64,000 nucleotides of DNA, from NCBI GenBank assembly GCA_963839175.1, contig CAWIUB010000007.1, positions 4,813-68,812 of the forward strand. The letters are read 5' to 3'. The DNA comes from CAWIUB01 sp963839175 (GTDB taxonomy: Bacteria > Actinomycetota > Actinomycetes > Mycobacteriales > Jatrophihabitantaceae). Both the position numbers and the translations under genes were made by a program. Positions 45,487 to 55,252 of this stretch are shown piece by piece (position 1 is the first letter of the stretch; each line of letters opens with the position of its first letter). Below the pieces are notes generated by a model. It searched no databases. It was not told where the DNA came from and worked only from the letters and a program-made list of their open reading frames with translations.

Positions 45487-46092
45487 CTAGGCCTCGTCGG
45501 AACCGGCGGCAGCGTTGGCTTCCTCGAGGCCGAACCCCGCGACACCCCGTATGCCTAGGTCCGGTCCCGCGCGACTGGTCGCCGTACGCACATATCGCGA
45601 TCTTGACGTGATGACCTTGAAACCGAGACTGGACAAACCCGCGCCTTGCCGATGAATCAGCTCGGCGGGAACTTGGGTGGGTTGAAGGCGCTTGCGGTAC
45701 CAGAGGACGTCCGTTCCTGACGGGAAGTCCTCGACTCGACCCACCAGTTCGTAGCCATTCCGCTCGTAGAGAACTCGAGCCTGAAACTCGTACGTGAAGT
45801 GGACAGTCTGGGAGCACCCGCGGGCCGCCGCCTCGGCTTCGGCAGCGGCGATGAGCCGAGTCGCTAGGCCGCGACCGCGGAGACTTGGCTCCACCCAGAG
45901 GTTTTGCAGCTCGCAGCAGTCGCCCCAGGTCCATCCGCTGATACCGGCTACGACCGTGCCAGCGTCGCGCATGAAGATCGCCAGGTCGACTTCGTCACCC
46001 AGCCCCATGGCCGCGGACGCCTCACGACGTATCTGCGCTTCGAGGGCTTCGATGTCGAGCGGGTTCGGGTGGTCCTCGACCTGGAACTCCAC
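45487..46092 (-). CDS. GNAT family N-acetyltransferase
   Basis: A 201-residue frame from GTG. The GNAT core is clear: VVAGISGWTWGDCCELQNLW, VEPSLRGRGLATRLIAAAEA (acetyl-CoA loop RGRGLA) and FQARVLYERNGYELVGRVED. Family members usually end at VLWYRKRL; here about 60 extra residues run on without homology, perhaps from a lost stop codon. Confidence 0.85.
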   Translation of the reverse strand: MEFQVEDHPNPLDIEALEAQIRREASAAMGLGDEVDLAIFMRDAGTVVAGISGWTWGDCCELQNLWVEPSLRGRGLATRLIAAAEAEAAARGCSQTVHFTYEFQARVLYERNGYELVGRVEDFPSGTDVLWYRKRLQPTQVPAELIHRQGAGLSSLGFKVITSRSRYVRTATSRAGPDLGIRGVAGFGLEEANAAAGSDEA

Positions 46093-46105
46093 AGCGACCG
46101 ACTCG

Positions 46106-46522
46106 TTAGACCTCGACGATCTGCTCGATCAGTGAGACGTCGTCGAAGTACGTGCGGAACGACCGGATCTTCTCCCCGCGGAAGTCGGCAACGGTGACGC
46201 CGGCCATCCGGACGTGCCGTCCCGTTGCGTCCAACACGGCATCCTCGCCGAGAACCATGGGCCCGGTGTGATCGGCTTCGATGTGCCATTCGGCGAACGC
46301 CTTGTTGCCCACCTCGTCGAGTCCTCGGAACATGATGACGACGTTGGAAAATGCGGTGTCACGGATGGCGGCGAGGTCAGCGAGATCAGTCAACCCGGAC
46401 ACCGTCGCGATCGGCGACCAACCGACGACATCGTCGGTAAACAGGGTGCTCGGATCGACCGAAGCGCCACCGACCTCGGCCTCGAGCGCCTTCAACAACA
46501 CGTCTTTGCGCGATTCGCTCAT
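46106..46522 (-). CDS. SnoaL-like/NTF2-fold protein
   Basis: A 138-residue protein: STLFTDDVVGWSPIATVSGL, VVIMFRGLDEVGNKAFAEWH, VTVADFRGEKIRSFRTYFDD. The pattern fits the cone-like NTF2/SnoaL fold used by ester cyclases and by many unknown enzymes. It lies 13 bp upstream of the GNAT gene on the same strand. Confidence 0.75.
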   Translation of the reverse strand: MSESRKDVLLKALEAEVGGASVDPSTLFTDDVVGWSPIATVSGLTDLADLAAIRDTAFSNVVIMFRGLDEVGNKAFAEWHIEADHTGPMVLGEDAVLDATGRHVRMAGVTVADFRGEKIRSFRTYFDDVSLIEQIVEV

Positions 46523-46562
46523 TGGAGCCCCTGTTCCCGTTGTTTGGCAATCCGACGTGCGT

Positions 46563-46853
46563 TCACGACCCGATCGCCTGCGCCTTGGCCGCGGCGAACT
46601 CTTCGTCTGTCAGCGCGCCCGAGGCGTGCAACTGCGCAAGATGTTCGATCTGGTCGGCCGGGTCCGCCGGAGGCGGCGCATATTGCGCCTGCTCCTGGTC
46701 GTCGTCGGCAGGCGCCTGGTCGTCGGCCTGCTGCTCGGCGTACCTCCCTGTCCCGGTGGTGAGCAATCGCCGCTCCGGCAACGAGCGCCCGGCGTCTAGT
46801 CCGTCGCCTGAATCCCATGGAGAACCCCCTTCCCGGGCGTCCGCCCTGAACAT
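46563..46853 (-). CDS. SHOCT-domain protein
   Basis: A 96-residue protein. The last 30 residues are a SHOCT domain (QIEHLAQLHASGALTDEEFA). The N-terminal part is low-complexity, acidic, Gln/Pro-rich. SHOCT domains mediate oligomerisation or membrane targeting. Confidence 0.72.
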   Translation of the reverse strand: MFRADAREGGSPWDSGDGLDAGRSLPERRLLTTGTGRYAEQQADDQAPADDDQEQAQYAPPPADPADQIEHLAQLHASGALTDEEFAAAKAQAIGS

Positions 46854-47040
46854 GTTGGATCAGAGCTCCACCGTGCCACGGGTCGTCGGAACCGTCCTCA
46901 CCCTCGAACGGGTGAATCGTCCGCCGCAGGACGTGCGGCACACGCGACCGGGTGGACGTGCCCCGAGCAAAGCTGCGTCGACGGCCTAGCTGGCTGCCGG
47001 CGTCAAGGTATGACGCCAGCGGGCCGTTTACATTGAGCGT

Positions 47041-47613
47041 GTGCGGACGCCGATCAAGCACCCGCCGGACCCGATGTACGCGGAGTTCGAAGTACACCGG
47101 ACGATGATCCGCGACCGCGTTCGCACTGAGGCGTTCCGGCGTGCGATCGACTCGGTGGTGCGCACCGGCGACATCGTTCTCGACGTCGGGGCGGGAAGCG
47201 GCATCCTGAGCGTGTTCGCGGCGCGGGCGGGTGCTGGACGCGTCTACGCGGTGGAGCAGACGTCGGTCGCCGTCCTCGCTCATGAGCTGGCCGCCGCCAA
47301 CGGGCTTGAGGAGATCGTCCAGGTGATCCACGGCGACATCCTGGACGTCGAGCCGCCGGAACGTGTCGATGTCGTCGTCTCCGAGTGGCTCGGAGGGTTC
47401 GGGATCGACGAAGGAATGCTCGTTCCCGTAACCGCCGCACGTGACCGCTGGCTCAAGCCGGGCGGAGTCATGATCCCCCGCTCGGTCACGGCGTGGGCCG
47501 CACTGGTGCACGACCGCTATCTCGAGGACATGGTGAGCTTCCTGCGGAACAACCCGTACGGCCTCAAGCTCGATGACCTGGTCGAAAAGACGGTCAACGA
47601 GATTCTCTATGGA
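47041..47613 (+). pseudogene. PRMT-like SAM methyltransferase, 5' part cut by IS1595
   Basis: From GTG the protein reads AFRRAIDSVVRTGDIVLDVG, with SAM motif I LDVGAGSGIL, acidic loop YAVEQT, and VVVSEWLGGFGIDEGMLVPV, the double-E-like loop of protein arginine methyltransferases. Homology ends at VEKTVNEILYG, where the IS1595 element begins. The beta-barrel part follows the element at 48686. Together one gene of about 335 residues. Substrate unknown. Confidence 0.83.
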
Positions 47614-47615
47614 TT

Positions 47616-48685
47616 GGGGGTATCTATCTGACGGACTAGTGTGATGTGATGTGTAGTGGGGTGGGTGACTAGCGTGGTGGGGAGTTTCAGTATTGGTTTG
47701 GCAAGGATGAGAACTGATTGGATTATTGGAGTGGCTGAGGTGGAAGGAAGGGTTAGTGTGAGCACGCTGAGGGTAGATTGGAGGGTGGTAGACTGAGGAT
47801 GGAAGCTACAAGTGAGGGGAGTGTGGTGCTAGGATTAGGTGAAGGTGGGGAAGCTGTTAGACGGAGGTAGGACAAGGCTGACAGTGTGGTTCACGGAGTG
47901 TTGGATGTTAGATACGGCTAAGGAAGGCGTCTCAGCGCAGAGATTGCAGAGGGTATTAGAGATAGGCTCTTAAGAGATGCTTGGGTGATGCTGCAAGGGC
48001 TGAGGTAGGTGCTGGTGTGGTAGGGTAGGGAGGCTGAAGGGCACGGTAGAGGTGGATGAGATTTACATAGGTGGTGAGGAGAGAGGGTTGCGGGGTGGGT
48101 GGGTAAGAGGCAAGAAGTCTTTGGTAGGTGTGGCGATAGAGGTCAAAGAACGAGGCGGCTACGGTAGCTGCCGCATGAAGATCCTGAGGAACGCCTCGGC
48201 GGCGGCTTTACACGAGTTTGTCATAGAGCACGTAGAGCGGGGCGCGACGGTCATCACGGACGCGTGGCAGGGCTACGCGGGCATAGACAAGCTGGGCTAC
48301 ACCAGTGACTGGCGCAGTCAACGGGCGGCTCGCGCTGGCGGGGAAGACCGGGGCGCGCTGCTGCCCGGCGTACACCGGGTGGCCTCTCTGGCCAAGCGGT
48401 GGCTGCTCGGCACGCACCAGGGCTCGATCGACGACGCGCACCTGCAGAGCTACCAAAGTCGTGTTCCGCTTCAACCGCCGCCGTTCCCGCAGCCGCGGGC
48501 TGGTCTTCTACCGGGTGCTCGAACTCGCAGTCGCCCACGACCCGGTGCGCTACCGCGAACTGTGTTGACGCCTCACCCAAGAACGTGCCACCTATCCTGC
48601 CCGGCGGACGCGGTCACCCACCGAGCCTGGAGCGGCCTCCAGCGGAAGATGGGCAGCATGCGAGGTAGTGGTAGATGATACCTCC
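47616..48685 (+). mobile_element. IS1595-family element, degenerate
   Basis: The left end GGGGGTATC and right end (complement) GGAGGTATC are short inverted repeats; about 1.07 kb lie between. The right flank is GGCATT; the left flank is GGATT, the same without its C. The left half has very few C residues (17 in 47641-47880). Confidence 0.75.
47660..48566 (+). pseudogene. IS1595-family transposase, C-depleted and frameshifted
   Basis: Homology is visible under heavy mutation: RTRLTVWF, AKEGVSAQRLQRVLEIGSY, with many TAG/TGA stops, then GTVEVDEIYIGGEERGLRGG, VRGKKSLVGVAIEVKERGGY and TVITDAWQGYAGIDKLGY. Near 48460 another shift precedes VVFRFNRRRSRSRGLVFYRV. Third codon positions up to about 48150 carry T or A where high-GC genes have C, while G positions look normal. 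It is dead. Confidence 0.8.
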
Positions 48686-49099
48686 GGCATTTTCCGTCAC
48701 CTTGCGGCAGGTGACAGGCGCTCCGAGCCGAGTTGGTTGTGGACGACGGACGCGGATCTGATCCCGCTCGAGCAGGCGCGGGCCCCTCACGAAGCCAAGA
48801 CGCTGCTGCATGTCCGCGAACACGGAACGGCCAACGCCCTCGCACTATGGTTCAGAGCCGAGCTCGCGCCCGGCATATCGCTTTCCGTGGGACCCGGCGA
48901 TCCACCAACACACTGGGGGATGACGACGGCCCCGCTGAACTCGCCGGTGGAGCTCACGCCCGGCATGGTCGTTCGCGCCAGAGTCAGGACCACCCCGGCT
49001 CGCCCGATCGGGACATGGACGAGCTGGGCGATCGCGCTGCCAGGCACCGACTGGGAGGAGCACGATGAGCAGGCGGTCTGGGAGGAGATCGACGACTGA
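48686..49099 (+). pseudogene. PRMT-like methyltransferase, 3' part
   Basis: Starts at IFRHLAAGDRRSEPSWLW and continues TANALALWFRAELAPGISLS, PPTHWGMTTAPLNSPVELTP to EEHDEQAVWEEIDD. PPTHWxQ/M is the hallmark of the PRMT beta-barrel. It joins in frame to ILYG at 47613 when the IS is left out. Confidence 0.83.
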
Positions 49100-49485
49100 G
49101 CGATCTCAGGAGCCCCGAGGGGCTCCTCGGCAGCACGCCGCGACCGGCAGGTCCAAGCAGCGCTCCGCGATGAAGACTCATCAAGCAGAACGCCCGCAAC
49201 TAGGCCGATCAGGCGTTCCATCCCATCGATCGACCCGTGGCAACTCGGCGTGGCCTTGCCGCTGGCAAGCAGAACCTTTGTTGCGCAGATCAGCGGTACC
49301 CCGAGAACTTGCGGATCGCGACGCGTGGCAAGCATCGACTGAGGCCTTCACCACGGCCTTCATTGACGACGCGCTGGAGCTCCAAACCATCTCGAGTACG
49401 CGCACCCGGGGCGCGGCCCTCTTGCCATCCTCCACCGAGTGGCACGCGTGTCACGGTCTCTGGGCGTGGGTTTCTACCGCTTATG
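49100..49485. other. Region without recognised gene
   Basis: Between the methyltransferase and the IS630 element. One plus-strand stretch (LADRDAWQASTEAFTTAFID) looks partly coding but is not recognised and has no good start. Confidence 0.35.
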
Positions 49486-50631
49486 TAGTGTCTCGCAATT
49501 AGGCGATGATTGCGGTAGAGTGCCTGTATGCGCCCACCGACAGCTGCCTTGGTGATGAGCGACGGTCAACGCGAGATCCTGGAAGACCTGGCGAGTTCGC
49601 GTACGGCGCCGCATCGGGAGGTGGTCCGGGCGAAGGCGTTGCTGCTGGCCGGTCAGGGTGTGGCGACCACCGCGATCGCGTCACGGCTGGGGGTGTCCGC
49701 GGCGAGCGTGACCAGCTGGCGGACCCGGTTCGGCACCGACGGGTTGGCGAAGTTCGGTCGGGTACGCGAGGGGCGGGGCCGCAAGCCGTCGATCTCGGCG
49801 GAGCAGGTGGAAGCGATCGTGCATGCCACCTTGCACGACAAGCCGCCCGGGGAGACGCACTGGAGCTGCCGGTCGATGGCGAAAGCGCAGGGGGTGAGCA
49901 AGGCGACCGTGCAGCGAATCTGGAAGGCGCGGGGACTGCAGCCGCACCGGGTGGAGACCTTCAAGCTGTCCAACGACAAGCGGTTCGAGGACAAGCTCGT
50001 CGACGTCGTCGGGCTGTATCTGAATCCGCCGGAGAAGGCGGTGGTGTTGTGCATGGACGAGAAAAGCCAGATCCAGGCGCTGGACCGCACCCAGCCGTCG
50101 CTGCCGATGAAGAAGGGCCGGGCCGGCACGATGACGCATGACTACAAGCGCAACGGCACCACCACACTGTTCGCCGCGCTGAACGTGCTCACCGGAGTGG
50201 TCATCGGCCGGTGCCTGCCCAGGCATCGGCACACCGAGTTCCTCAAGTTCCTCCGGGTGATCGACCGGGAGGTCCCCAAGGGACTGCAGGTCCACCTGAT
50301 CCTCGACAACTACGGCACCCACAAGCACGCGAACGTCGTCGCCTGGCTGGCCAAGCACCCTCGCTTCCACCTGCACTTCACGCCCACCTCCAGCTCGTGG
50401 CTGAACCTGGTCGAGCGCTGGTTCCGCAACCTCACCGACAAGGCCATCCGTCGCGGCGTGTTCCACTCCGTCCCCGACCTCATCGCCGCCATCGAGGCCT
50501 ACCTCCAAGCCAACAACGATGAGCCCAAGCCGTTCGTGTGGACCGCGACCGCGGACGAAATCCTGGAGAAGGTGCGCCGTGGGCGGGTGGCCCTTCAACC
50601 GATCGCCAGTTAAAACCGAGACACCGCACTA
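49486..50631 (+). mobile_element. IS630-family insertion sequence 1
   Basis: GTGTCTCG near the left end and CGAGACAC near the right are inverted; TA dinucleotides at 49486 and 50630 fit the TA target duplication of the family. One intact transposase gene inside. Confidence 0.82.
49528..50613 (+). CDS. IS630-family transposase
   Basis: A 361-residue transposase: HTH domain (TTAIASRLGVSAASVTSWRT), linker GRGRKPSISAEQVEAI, then the DDE core with VVLCMDEKSQIQALDRTQPS (Asp), HLILDNYGTHKHANVVAWL (Asp) and SSSWLNLVERWFRNLTDKAI (Glu). The frame is intact, so the element may be active. Confidence 0.94.
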   Translation: MRPPTAALVMSDGQREILEDLASSRTAPHREVVRAKALLLAGQGVATTAIASRLGVSAASVTSWRTRFGTDGLAKFGRVREGRGRKPSISAEQVEAIVHATLHDKPPGETHWSCRSMAKAQGVSKATVQRIWKARGLQPHRVETFKLSNDKRFEDKLVDVVGLYLNPPEKAVVLCMDEKSQIQALDRTQPSLPMKKGRAGTMTHDYKRNGTTTLFAALNVLTGVVIGRCLPRHRHTEFLKFLRVIDREVPKGLQVHLILDNYGTHKHANVVAWLAKHPRFHLHFTPTSSSWLNLVERWFRNLTDKAIRRGVFHSVPDLIAAIEAYLQANNDEPKPFVWTATADEILEKVRRGRVALQPIAS

Positions 50632-50652
50632 GAATGGCTTGATCGTCTACAG

Positions 50653-51973
50653 GGCGCTTCCGGGTTCTTCGTGGGTCGGGTCTGGGTGTGACGGGCGCTT
50701 GGCGGCAGGATCTGTCGCATGCGCGACACCGAGTTGTACCGCCATCTGCTGGGGTTGGTCGCGCCGTGGGAGGTTGATCGCGTCGAGCTGTCGGCCCCCG
50801 GCGGGCGGGTGGACGTGTGGGTCGGGCATCCGGGCCGGACGCGGTTCGCGTGCCCGGACTGCGAGCGGGAGCTGGCGGTCTACGACCACGCCGAGGAGCG
50901 GGCTTGGCGGCATCTGGACTCGTGTGCGTTCTTGACGTTCCTGCACGCCCGCCCGCCGCGGGTCGAGTGCCCCGAGCACGGGGTGCGGCAGGTGCGGCTG
51001 CCGTGGGCTGAGCCGCACGCACGGTTCACCGTGTTGTTCGAGCGGCTGGCCATCGACGTGCTCGCCGCCTGCGACGTGGCCTCCGCGGCCGGGTTGCTGC
51101 GGGTCAGCTGGGATGAGGCGTGGCACCTGATGGACCGCGCGGTGGCCCGGGGCCTGACCGCGAAACCACTGACCGCCCCGGCGCATGTCGGGGTCGATGA
51201 GAAGGCGGCCGGGCGGGGACAGGACTACATCACCGTGGTCGCCGACCTGGACACCGGCACCGTGGACTACATCGCCGACGAGCGACGCCAGGCCAGCCTG
51301 GACGGCTACTTCGAGAAGTTCACGCCCGAGCAGCTGGCCGGCATCCAGGCGGTCGCGATGGACATGTGGGAGCCGTTCGCCAACTCGGTGCGCGCGCACC
51401 TGACCGACCCGGACGACAAGATCGTGTTCGACCGGTACCACCTGATGGGCTACCTCACCGGCGCGGTGGACACCGTCCGCAAGCAAGAGAACCGGGCGCT
51501 GGTCGCGGCCGGTGACAAGAGCCTGGCCGGTTCGAAGTACCTCTGGCTGTACTCGGCCGAGAACCTGCCCGACCGTCACGCCGACCGGTTCGCCACGCTG
51601 CAGGCCGGCGACCTGCGCACCGCGCGGGCGTGGGCGATCAAGGAGAGCCTGCGGCACTTCTGGTCCTATAAGCGCCGCGGCTGGGCGGCCAAGCACTTCA
51701 ACCGCTGGTACTTCTGGGCCACCCACTGCCGGCTCAAACCGATCATCGACGCGGCTAAGACACTCAAACGTCACCAGGCGGGGCTGCTGTCCTACTTCGC
51801 CCACCGGATCACCAACGCCGGCGCCGAAGGCCTCAACTCCCGCATCCAGGCGATCAGAGTCTCAGCGCGTGGCTACCGCAACCGCGAGCACTTCAAGACC
51901 GCGATCTACTTCCACCTCGGTGGCCTACAGCTCTACCCGGCCACACCATGACCCACGGACTTCGGAAGCGCTC
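50653..51973 (+). mobile_element. ISL3-family insertion sequence
   Basis: The ends GGCGCTTCCGGGTTC... and its complement-like GAACCC/..CGGAAGCGC share GCGCTTCCG and GTGGGTC in inverted orientation. Flanks TCTACAG (left) and TCTAACAG (right) are similar but not an exact duplication. Confidence 0.8.
50719..51951 (+). CDS. ISL3-family transposase
   Basis: A 410-residue protein. The zinc-ribbon CPDCERELAVYDHAEERAWR and C-P-E-H pattern are at the N-terminus, then an HTH segment and the DDE core: VGVDEKAAGRGQDYITVVAD (Asp), VAMDMWEPFANSVRAHL (Asp), and the Glu in TNAGAEGLNSRIQAIRVSAR. Intact. Confidence 0.94.
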   Translation: MRDTELYRHLLGLVAPWEVDRVELSAPGGRVDVWVGHPGRTRFACPDCERELAVYDHAEERAWRHLDSCAFLTFLHARPPRVECPEHGVRQVRLPWAEPHARFTVLFERLAIDVLAACDVASAAGLLRVSWDEAWHLMDRAVARGLTAKPLTAPAHVGVDEKAAGRGQDYITVVADLDTGTVDYIADERRQASLDGYFEKFTPEQLAGIQAVAMDMWEPFANSVRAHLTDPDDKIVFDRYHLMGYLTGAVDTVRKQENRALVAAGDKSLAGSKYLWLYSAENLPDRHADRFATLQAGDLRTARAWAIKESLRHFWSYKRRGWAAKHFNRWYFWATHCRLKPIIDAAKTLKRHQAGLLSYFAHRITNAGAEGLNSRIQAIRVSARGYRNREHFKTAIYFHLGGLQLYPATP

Positions 51974-52164
51974 TAACAGTGGGTACAGCAAGACACACTC
52001 GGGCTAGGCGCAGCTTGAGCCGATCCCAAAGCGTGAACCGGCCAATCAGTCGAGTGGGAAGGGACGACGAGGGGTGAGGATTCAGGATCTGGGACAGATT
52101 CCGTGATGCATGCTGAGCGTGTGTCCCGGATCAGTTTGCTCGCTGCGTTGATCATTTCGGGAAT

Positions 52165-52735
52165 GCGATCTTGACCGATCTATTGCTGATGCGCTGCTGC
52201 CGCATCTCGGCGGTGTCACCGTGGAGCGGATCGAACGCAGGGGTAATTGCGTCATCATTCGCGGCCATGTCGGTGCCACGCCCGCGGTGTGCCAAGGTCC
52301 AATTCTTCGGCCGAGCGGGTGCACAGTCGATACGAGCGCTGGCTGGATGATGCGGCGATTGGTGGCCGCCCAACACTTATTCGGCTTCGCGTCCGACGGT
52401 TGTTCTGCGGCAACGACGCCCAGGCCTTCGCTGAACAGGTCCCGGGCCTGACCGTGCCACAGGAGCGCCGCAGTGCGGTGTTGCGCGCCTTGCTAGAGGC
52501 GATCGGGGGGCGTTGGCCGGACGAGCTGGAGCGCTTGGCCAAGGTGCTGGGTCTGCCGGTGGGTAGGAGCACGCTGCTGCGCTTGGTGCGGGCGGTGCCG
52601 GAGCCTGAGCGAGCTCGGTCGCGGCGCTCGGTGTCGACGACCTTGCCGTCTCTGCGCGGGCACGCGCCAGCGCGCGACGTTGCTGCCGGTGCTCGGCCAG
52701 GACTACCCGCACACCTTGACCGTCCGACGTGACAG
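52165..52735 (+). pseudogene. Second ISL3-type transposase, N-terminal remnant
   Basis: HLGGVTVERIERRGNCVIIR is followed in another frame by HSRYERWLDDAAIGGRPTLI, RLFCGNDAQAFAEQVPGLTV and RLAKVLGLPVGRSTLLRLVR. It is the zinc-ribbon and HTH part of a different ISL3-family transposase; the DDE core is missing and at least two shifts occur. Confidence 0.72.
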
Positions 52736-52799
52736 GTGACGGCAAACCGAGGGCTCGGGCCGCCGCGCAGTTGGGCGTTGGTCAGACCCGCAGCCGTGT

Positions 52800-52982
52800 T
52801 CAGCGGCGGTCGCGCCTGTCGTCGCGTCGGGCTCCTCGATCGTCATGTCGATCCTCTCGGCGGTCATGACGTCGGCCGACACCGTGCGCGACCACGGCCG
52901 TTGTCCCACGACGGCGGCGGTGCGGGCGACTGGGGCGCCGGATGACGCCGCGGCGCACAATGCGGGCGGGTCGAAGCGGCAT
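52800..52982 (-). pseudogene. Small Arg-rich protein remnant
   Basis: Begins MPLRPARIVRRGVIRRPSR; the neighbouring frame gives GAPVARTAAVVG, and TTAVVAHGVGRR follows in the first frame, so a shift seems to have scrambled one small protein. Short proteins beginning MPLRPAR are the usual partner of the DUF6325 gene directly upstream. Confidence 0.45.
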
Positions 52983-53404
52983 GTCAGTTCCCTTCCTCGG
53001 CGGCCAGTTCGGCCTCCATCGATGCGGCGATGGCCTGGATCGGGCTGCAGCCAGTCGCGATCAGCTGGCCCCCTGATCGGCGTGCGGCGGTGGCGTACGG
53101 CGCTGCCCAGCGGTTCTCCCAGACCAGCACGCCCGCGACGCTTCCGGGCCCCATCGCCGGGCCAGGTCCTGGACGTCGTCGGCGGCCAGGATCTCGGCCA
53201 GGTCCCTTTTTGCAGCGCCTGGAGCTCGTTCATAGCGTCGGTCTCGTCGATCTCGTTCGCGTCGACGGACCCGTCCGCCGCCTTCTGCAAGATCAGCAGC
53301 AGCACGCGGATTGTTTCCGCGTCGGGCAGGCGGGCGAGTTCGGCCGCCATGTTGCCGTCAAAGTTCTGAGCTTCGCGTGGGAACTCCACCACCGAGCGTG
53401 ACAT
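52980..53404 (-). pseudogene. DUF6325-type protein with frameshift
   Basis: AAELARLPDAETIRVLLLIL and ANEIDETDAMNELQALQKG, then after a shift GDLAEILAADDVQDLA, and after another VLVWENRWAAPYATAARRSG and IQAIAASMEAELAAEEGN. The order is that of the intact relative at 30336. The stop overlaps the start of the small gene after it (TGACATG). Confidence 0.65.
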
Positions 53405-53587
53405 GAATGTCCGACAACGACCTGAGTCGATCGCGAGTCAGCGCTATCGGTCGCTATCGGGACGCGATCCCCGGTCTTGTTCATCTCGTCGGGGTGAGGC
53501 CGCGCCAGCCGGGCACCGATGAGGATTAATACAACCAAGCCGGAGGCAACAGCGGCCGTCCGCATCGGTCAAACAAGGGGTGACATC

Positions 53588-53989
53588 ATGATCTGGGCAA
53601 TCCTCGCGCTGCTGGGCGTTCCGCTGTGGCTGTGTGCTGTCGGTATCCTCGTATTGGTCTTCCGCAACCGTGGCCTGCGCAAGCGGGCTGCCGACATCCC
53701 GTTGCGGCTGCGGCTTGATGCCAAGCGTCGCTGGCATCGAGGGCATGGACTATGGATCCACGACGTGCTGGGGTTCCGTGGCAGCCCCGCGGCCTGGAAA
53801 GAAGCCCTGTTGTGGGCAGGCAGCGGTACCCCTCGTGAGCTGACCTTCGAGGAGGCGCACAGGTTCCGCAGACTTGATCAGCCGGTTGCCGCGACCTTCA
53901 CCGCCATCGACGGCCCTGCGTTCGAGGCAGTACACAGCGGCACCTCTCGCTGCTGCTCGGTCCATTTCAACAACACCACACGTAGGTAA
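53588..53989 (+). CDS. DUF2550-like membrane protein
   Basis: A 133-residue protein after AAGGGGTGA: one N-terminal helix (MIWAILALLGVPLWLCAVGI), then a cytoplasmic domain KRRWHRGHGLWIHDVLGFRG, SPAAWKEALLWAGSG. Similar short, single-helix proteins occur across actinobacteria without known role. Confidence 0.6.
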   Translation: MIWAILALLGVPLWLCAVGILVLVFRNRGLRKRAADIPLRLRLDAKRRWHRGHGLWIHDVLGFRGSPAAWKEALLWAGSGTPRELTFEEAHRFRRLDQPVAATFTAIDGPAFEAVHSGTSRCCSVHFNNTTRR

Positions 53990-54129
53990 AGTCCAGGTCA
54001 CAGGCTGAAAGCCACCAGTGGCTGGGCTCATCGGCTGGCTTCGTGCCGTGCCACCTGATCCTTAATGCCTTCGCCAGCTTGGCTGGTCAAGTCCGAAGCT
54101 TTCTGTAGATCGGTGGCCTGGTGATCACG

Positions 54130-54400
54130 CGGCGGCCGTCCCGCGGCGGCAGGATGCCGAAGAAGGCGGACAGGGTCGCGAGCAGGGGAGCACCTTGTAC
54201 TCTTCCGCCGCCTCCCAGAAGAGCTCTTTGAGCTGCTGCACCTTCTCGGGATGCTCGACAGGCAGCGACATTTCTGGCCTGGGTGAATCCTCGGGCAGGT
54301 AGTACAGCTCCGCCGGGCCGGCGTCCGGGTCCCACACCCCAGGCGCGTACGGCCGCAGCGCATCAGCCGTGACCACCCCGCGCATGGCGTTCGTGCCGCG
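54130..54400 (-). pseudogene. Arylsulfatase fragment 2
   Basis: VTADALRPYAPGVWDPDAGP, AELYYLPEDSP, EHPEKVQQLKELFWEAAEEY match sulfatase 2 (about 36010-36250) almost base for base, in the same orientation, but with small indels that break the frame. Only about 85 codons remain. Confidence 0.83.
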
Positions 54401-54664
54401 TCCCGTTCGTAGCAGTTCCCCAGCTGATGCATGACCGCTGTCCACTGCAATGGCTCACGCCGTGGCCATCGATACGCGCATTCGTAGCTCGGTCCAGCTC
54501 CCGTATGCGTCGGCTGGCGCGACGGCGCTGGCGGATGCGCGGCCGACCTAGCTGTGCTGCCCAGGGACGTTAGTCGACTGGATGTGGCGACTCGCTGTGA
54601 GTTGAACTTTATGGGGAGGACTTCAGGAGGTCTTCGTGTCGCACGCTAACGCTCGGGTCATGGC

Positions 54665-55252
54665 TCATCGGCTATCGGGATCACTGCCGTGGCCGATTGG
54701 TGAGCTTCTACGATCGGCGGTGTCTGGCGGCGCCTGTCGCGCCCGTTGCACGGCCCCAACGAACATGCGAATGCCCAAGCCCAGGACAAGCAGGTCGAGG
54801 ATCATCTGGACGGTGACTACAAGCCTGCCGGTCTGGCTAGTCGCCGTGATATCTCCGAACCCCACCGTGCTGAACGTGGTGACCGTGAAGTACAGCGAGT
54901 CCGTTCGGAGCTGGTAACTGAAACCGGCCGGGCTGGACCGGGCCATCACAAAATAGGCCGAGGCGAACAGGAGCACGAACAGCGGCACCGTGGTGGCCAG
55001 GGCCTCCACAGCTCGCACGGCCGGGTAGCTGGCACTGATGACCAGGCGCAGTTGCCAGCCGGCGACGACAAACAGGACCAGCAGCCCCGCCACCAAAATC
55101 ACCGCCAGCGGCACGCTTGCAAGATGATCCAACGGCAGCAGGTAGTACAACGCAACGAGCACGATGGTCGTCGCGAGTGAGCGAAGCAGCCCCAGTCCGA
55201 TCAGTCGACGGCGTTTGGCCGCCATTTCGGTCCGTGCGGGCGGGTCAGTCAT
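54665..55252 (-). CDS. Two-pore-type potassium ion channel
   Basis: A 195-residue protein starting MTDPPARTEMAAKRRR. Helices about residues 20-40, 45-65 and 75-100 precede the pore: FTVTTFSTVGFGDITATSQT with selectivity filter TVGFGD, then the last helix LVVTVQMILDLLVLGLGIRM. No RCK domain follows, so gating is by unknown means. Confidence 0.87.
   Translation of the reverse strand: MTDPPARTEMAAKRRRLIGLGLLRSLATTIVLVALYYLLPLDHLASVPLAVILVAGLLVLFVVAGWQLRLVISASYPAVRAVEALATTVPLFVLLFASAYFVMARSSPAGFSYQLRTDSLYFTVTTFSTVGFGDITATSQTGRLVVTVQMILDLLVLGLGIRMFVGAVQRARQAPPDTADRRSSPIGHGSDPDSR

Noticed and set aside
47620..48180. C-depleted block as a diversity-generating retroelement target
   Set aside because: Those systems change adenines, and no reverse transcriptase or template repeat is seen; here C is affected.
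49065..49502. Plus-strand frame after the methyltransferase
   Set aside because: No start with a ribosome site and no recognised domain; only part looks coding.
52703..53404. Single 233-residue protein on the minus strand
   Set aside because: Only the first third resembles DUF6325; the rest is an out-of-frame reading of that gene and of a small neighbour.
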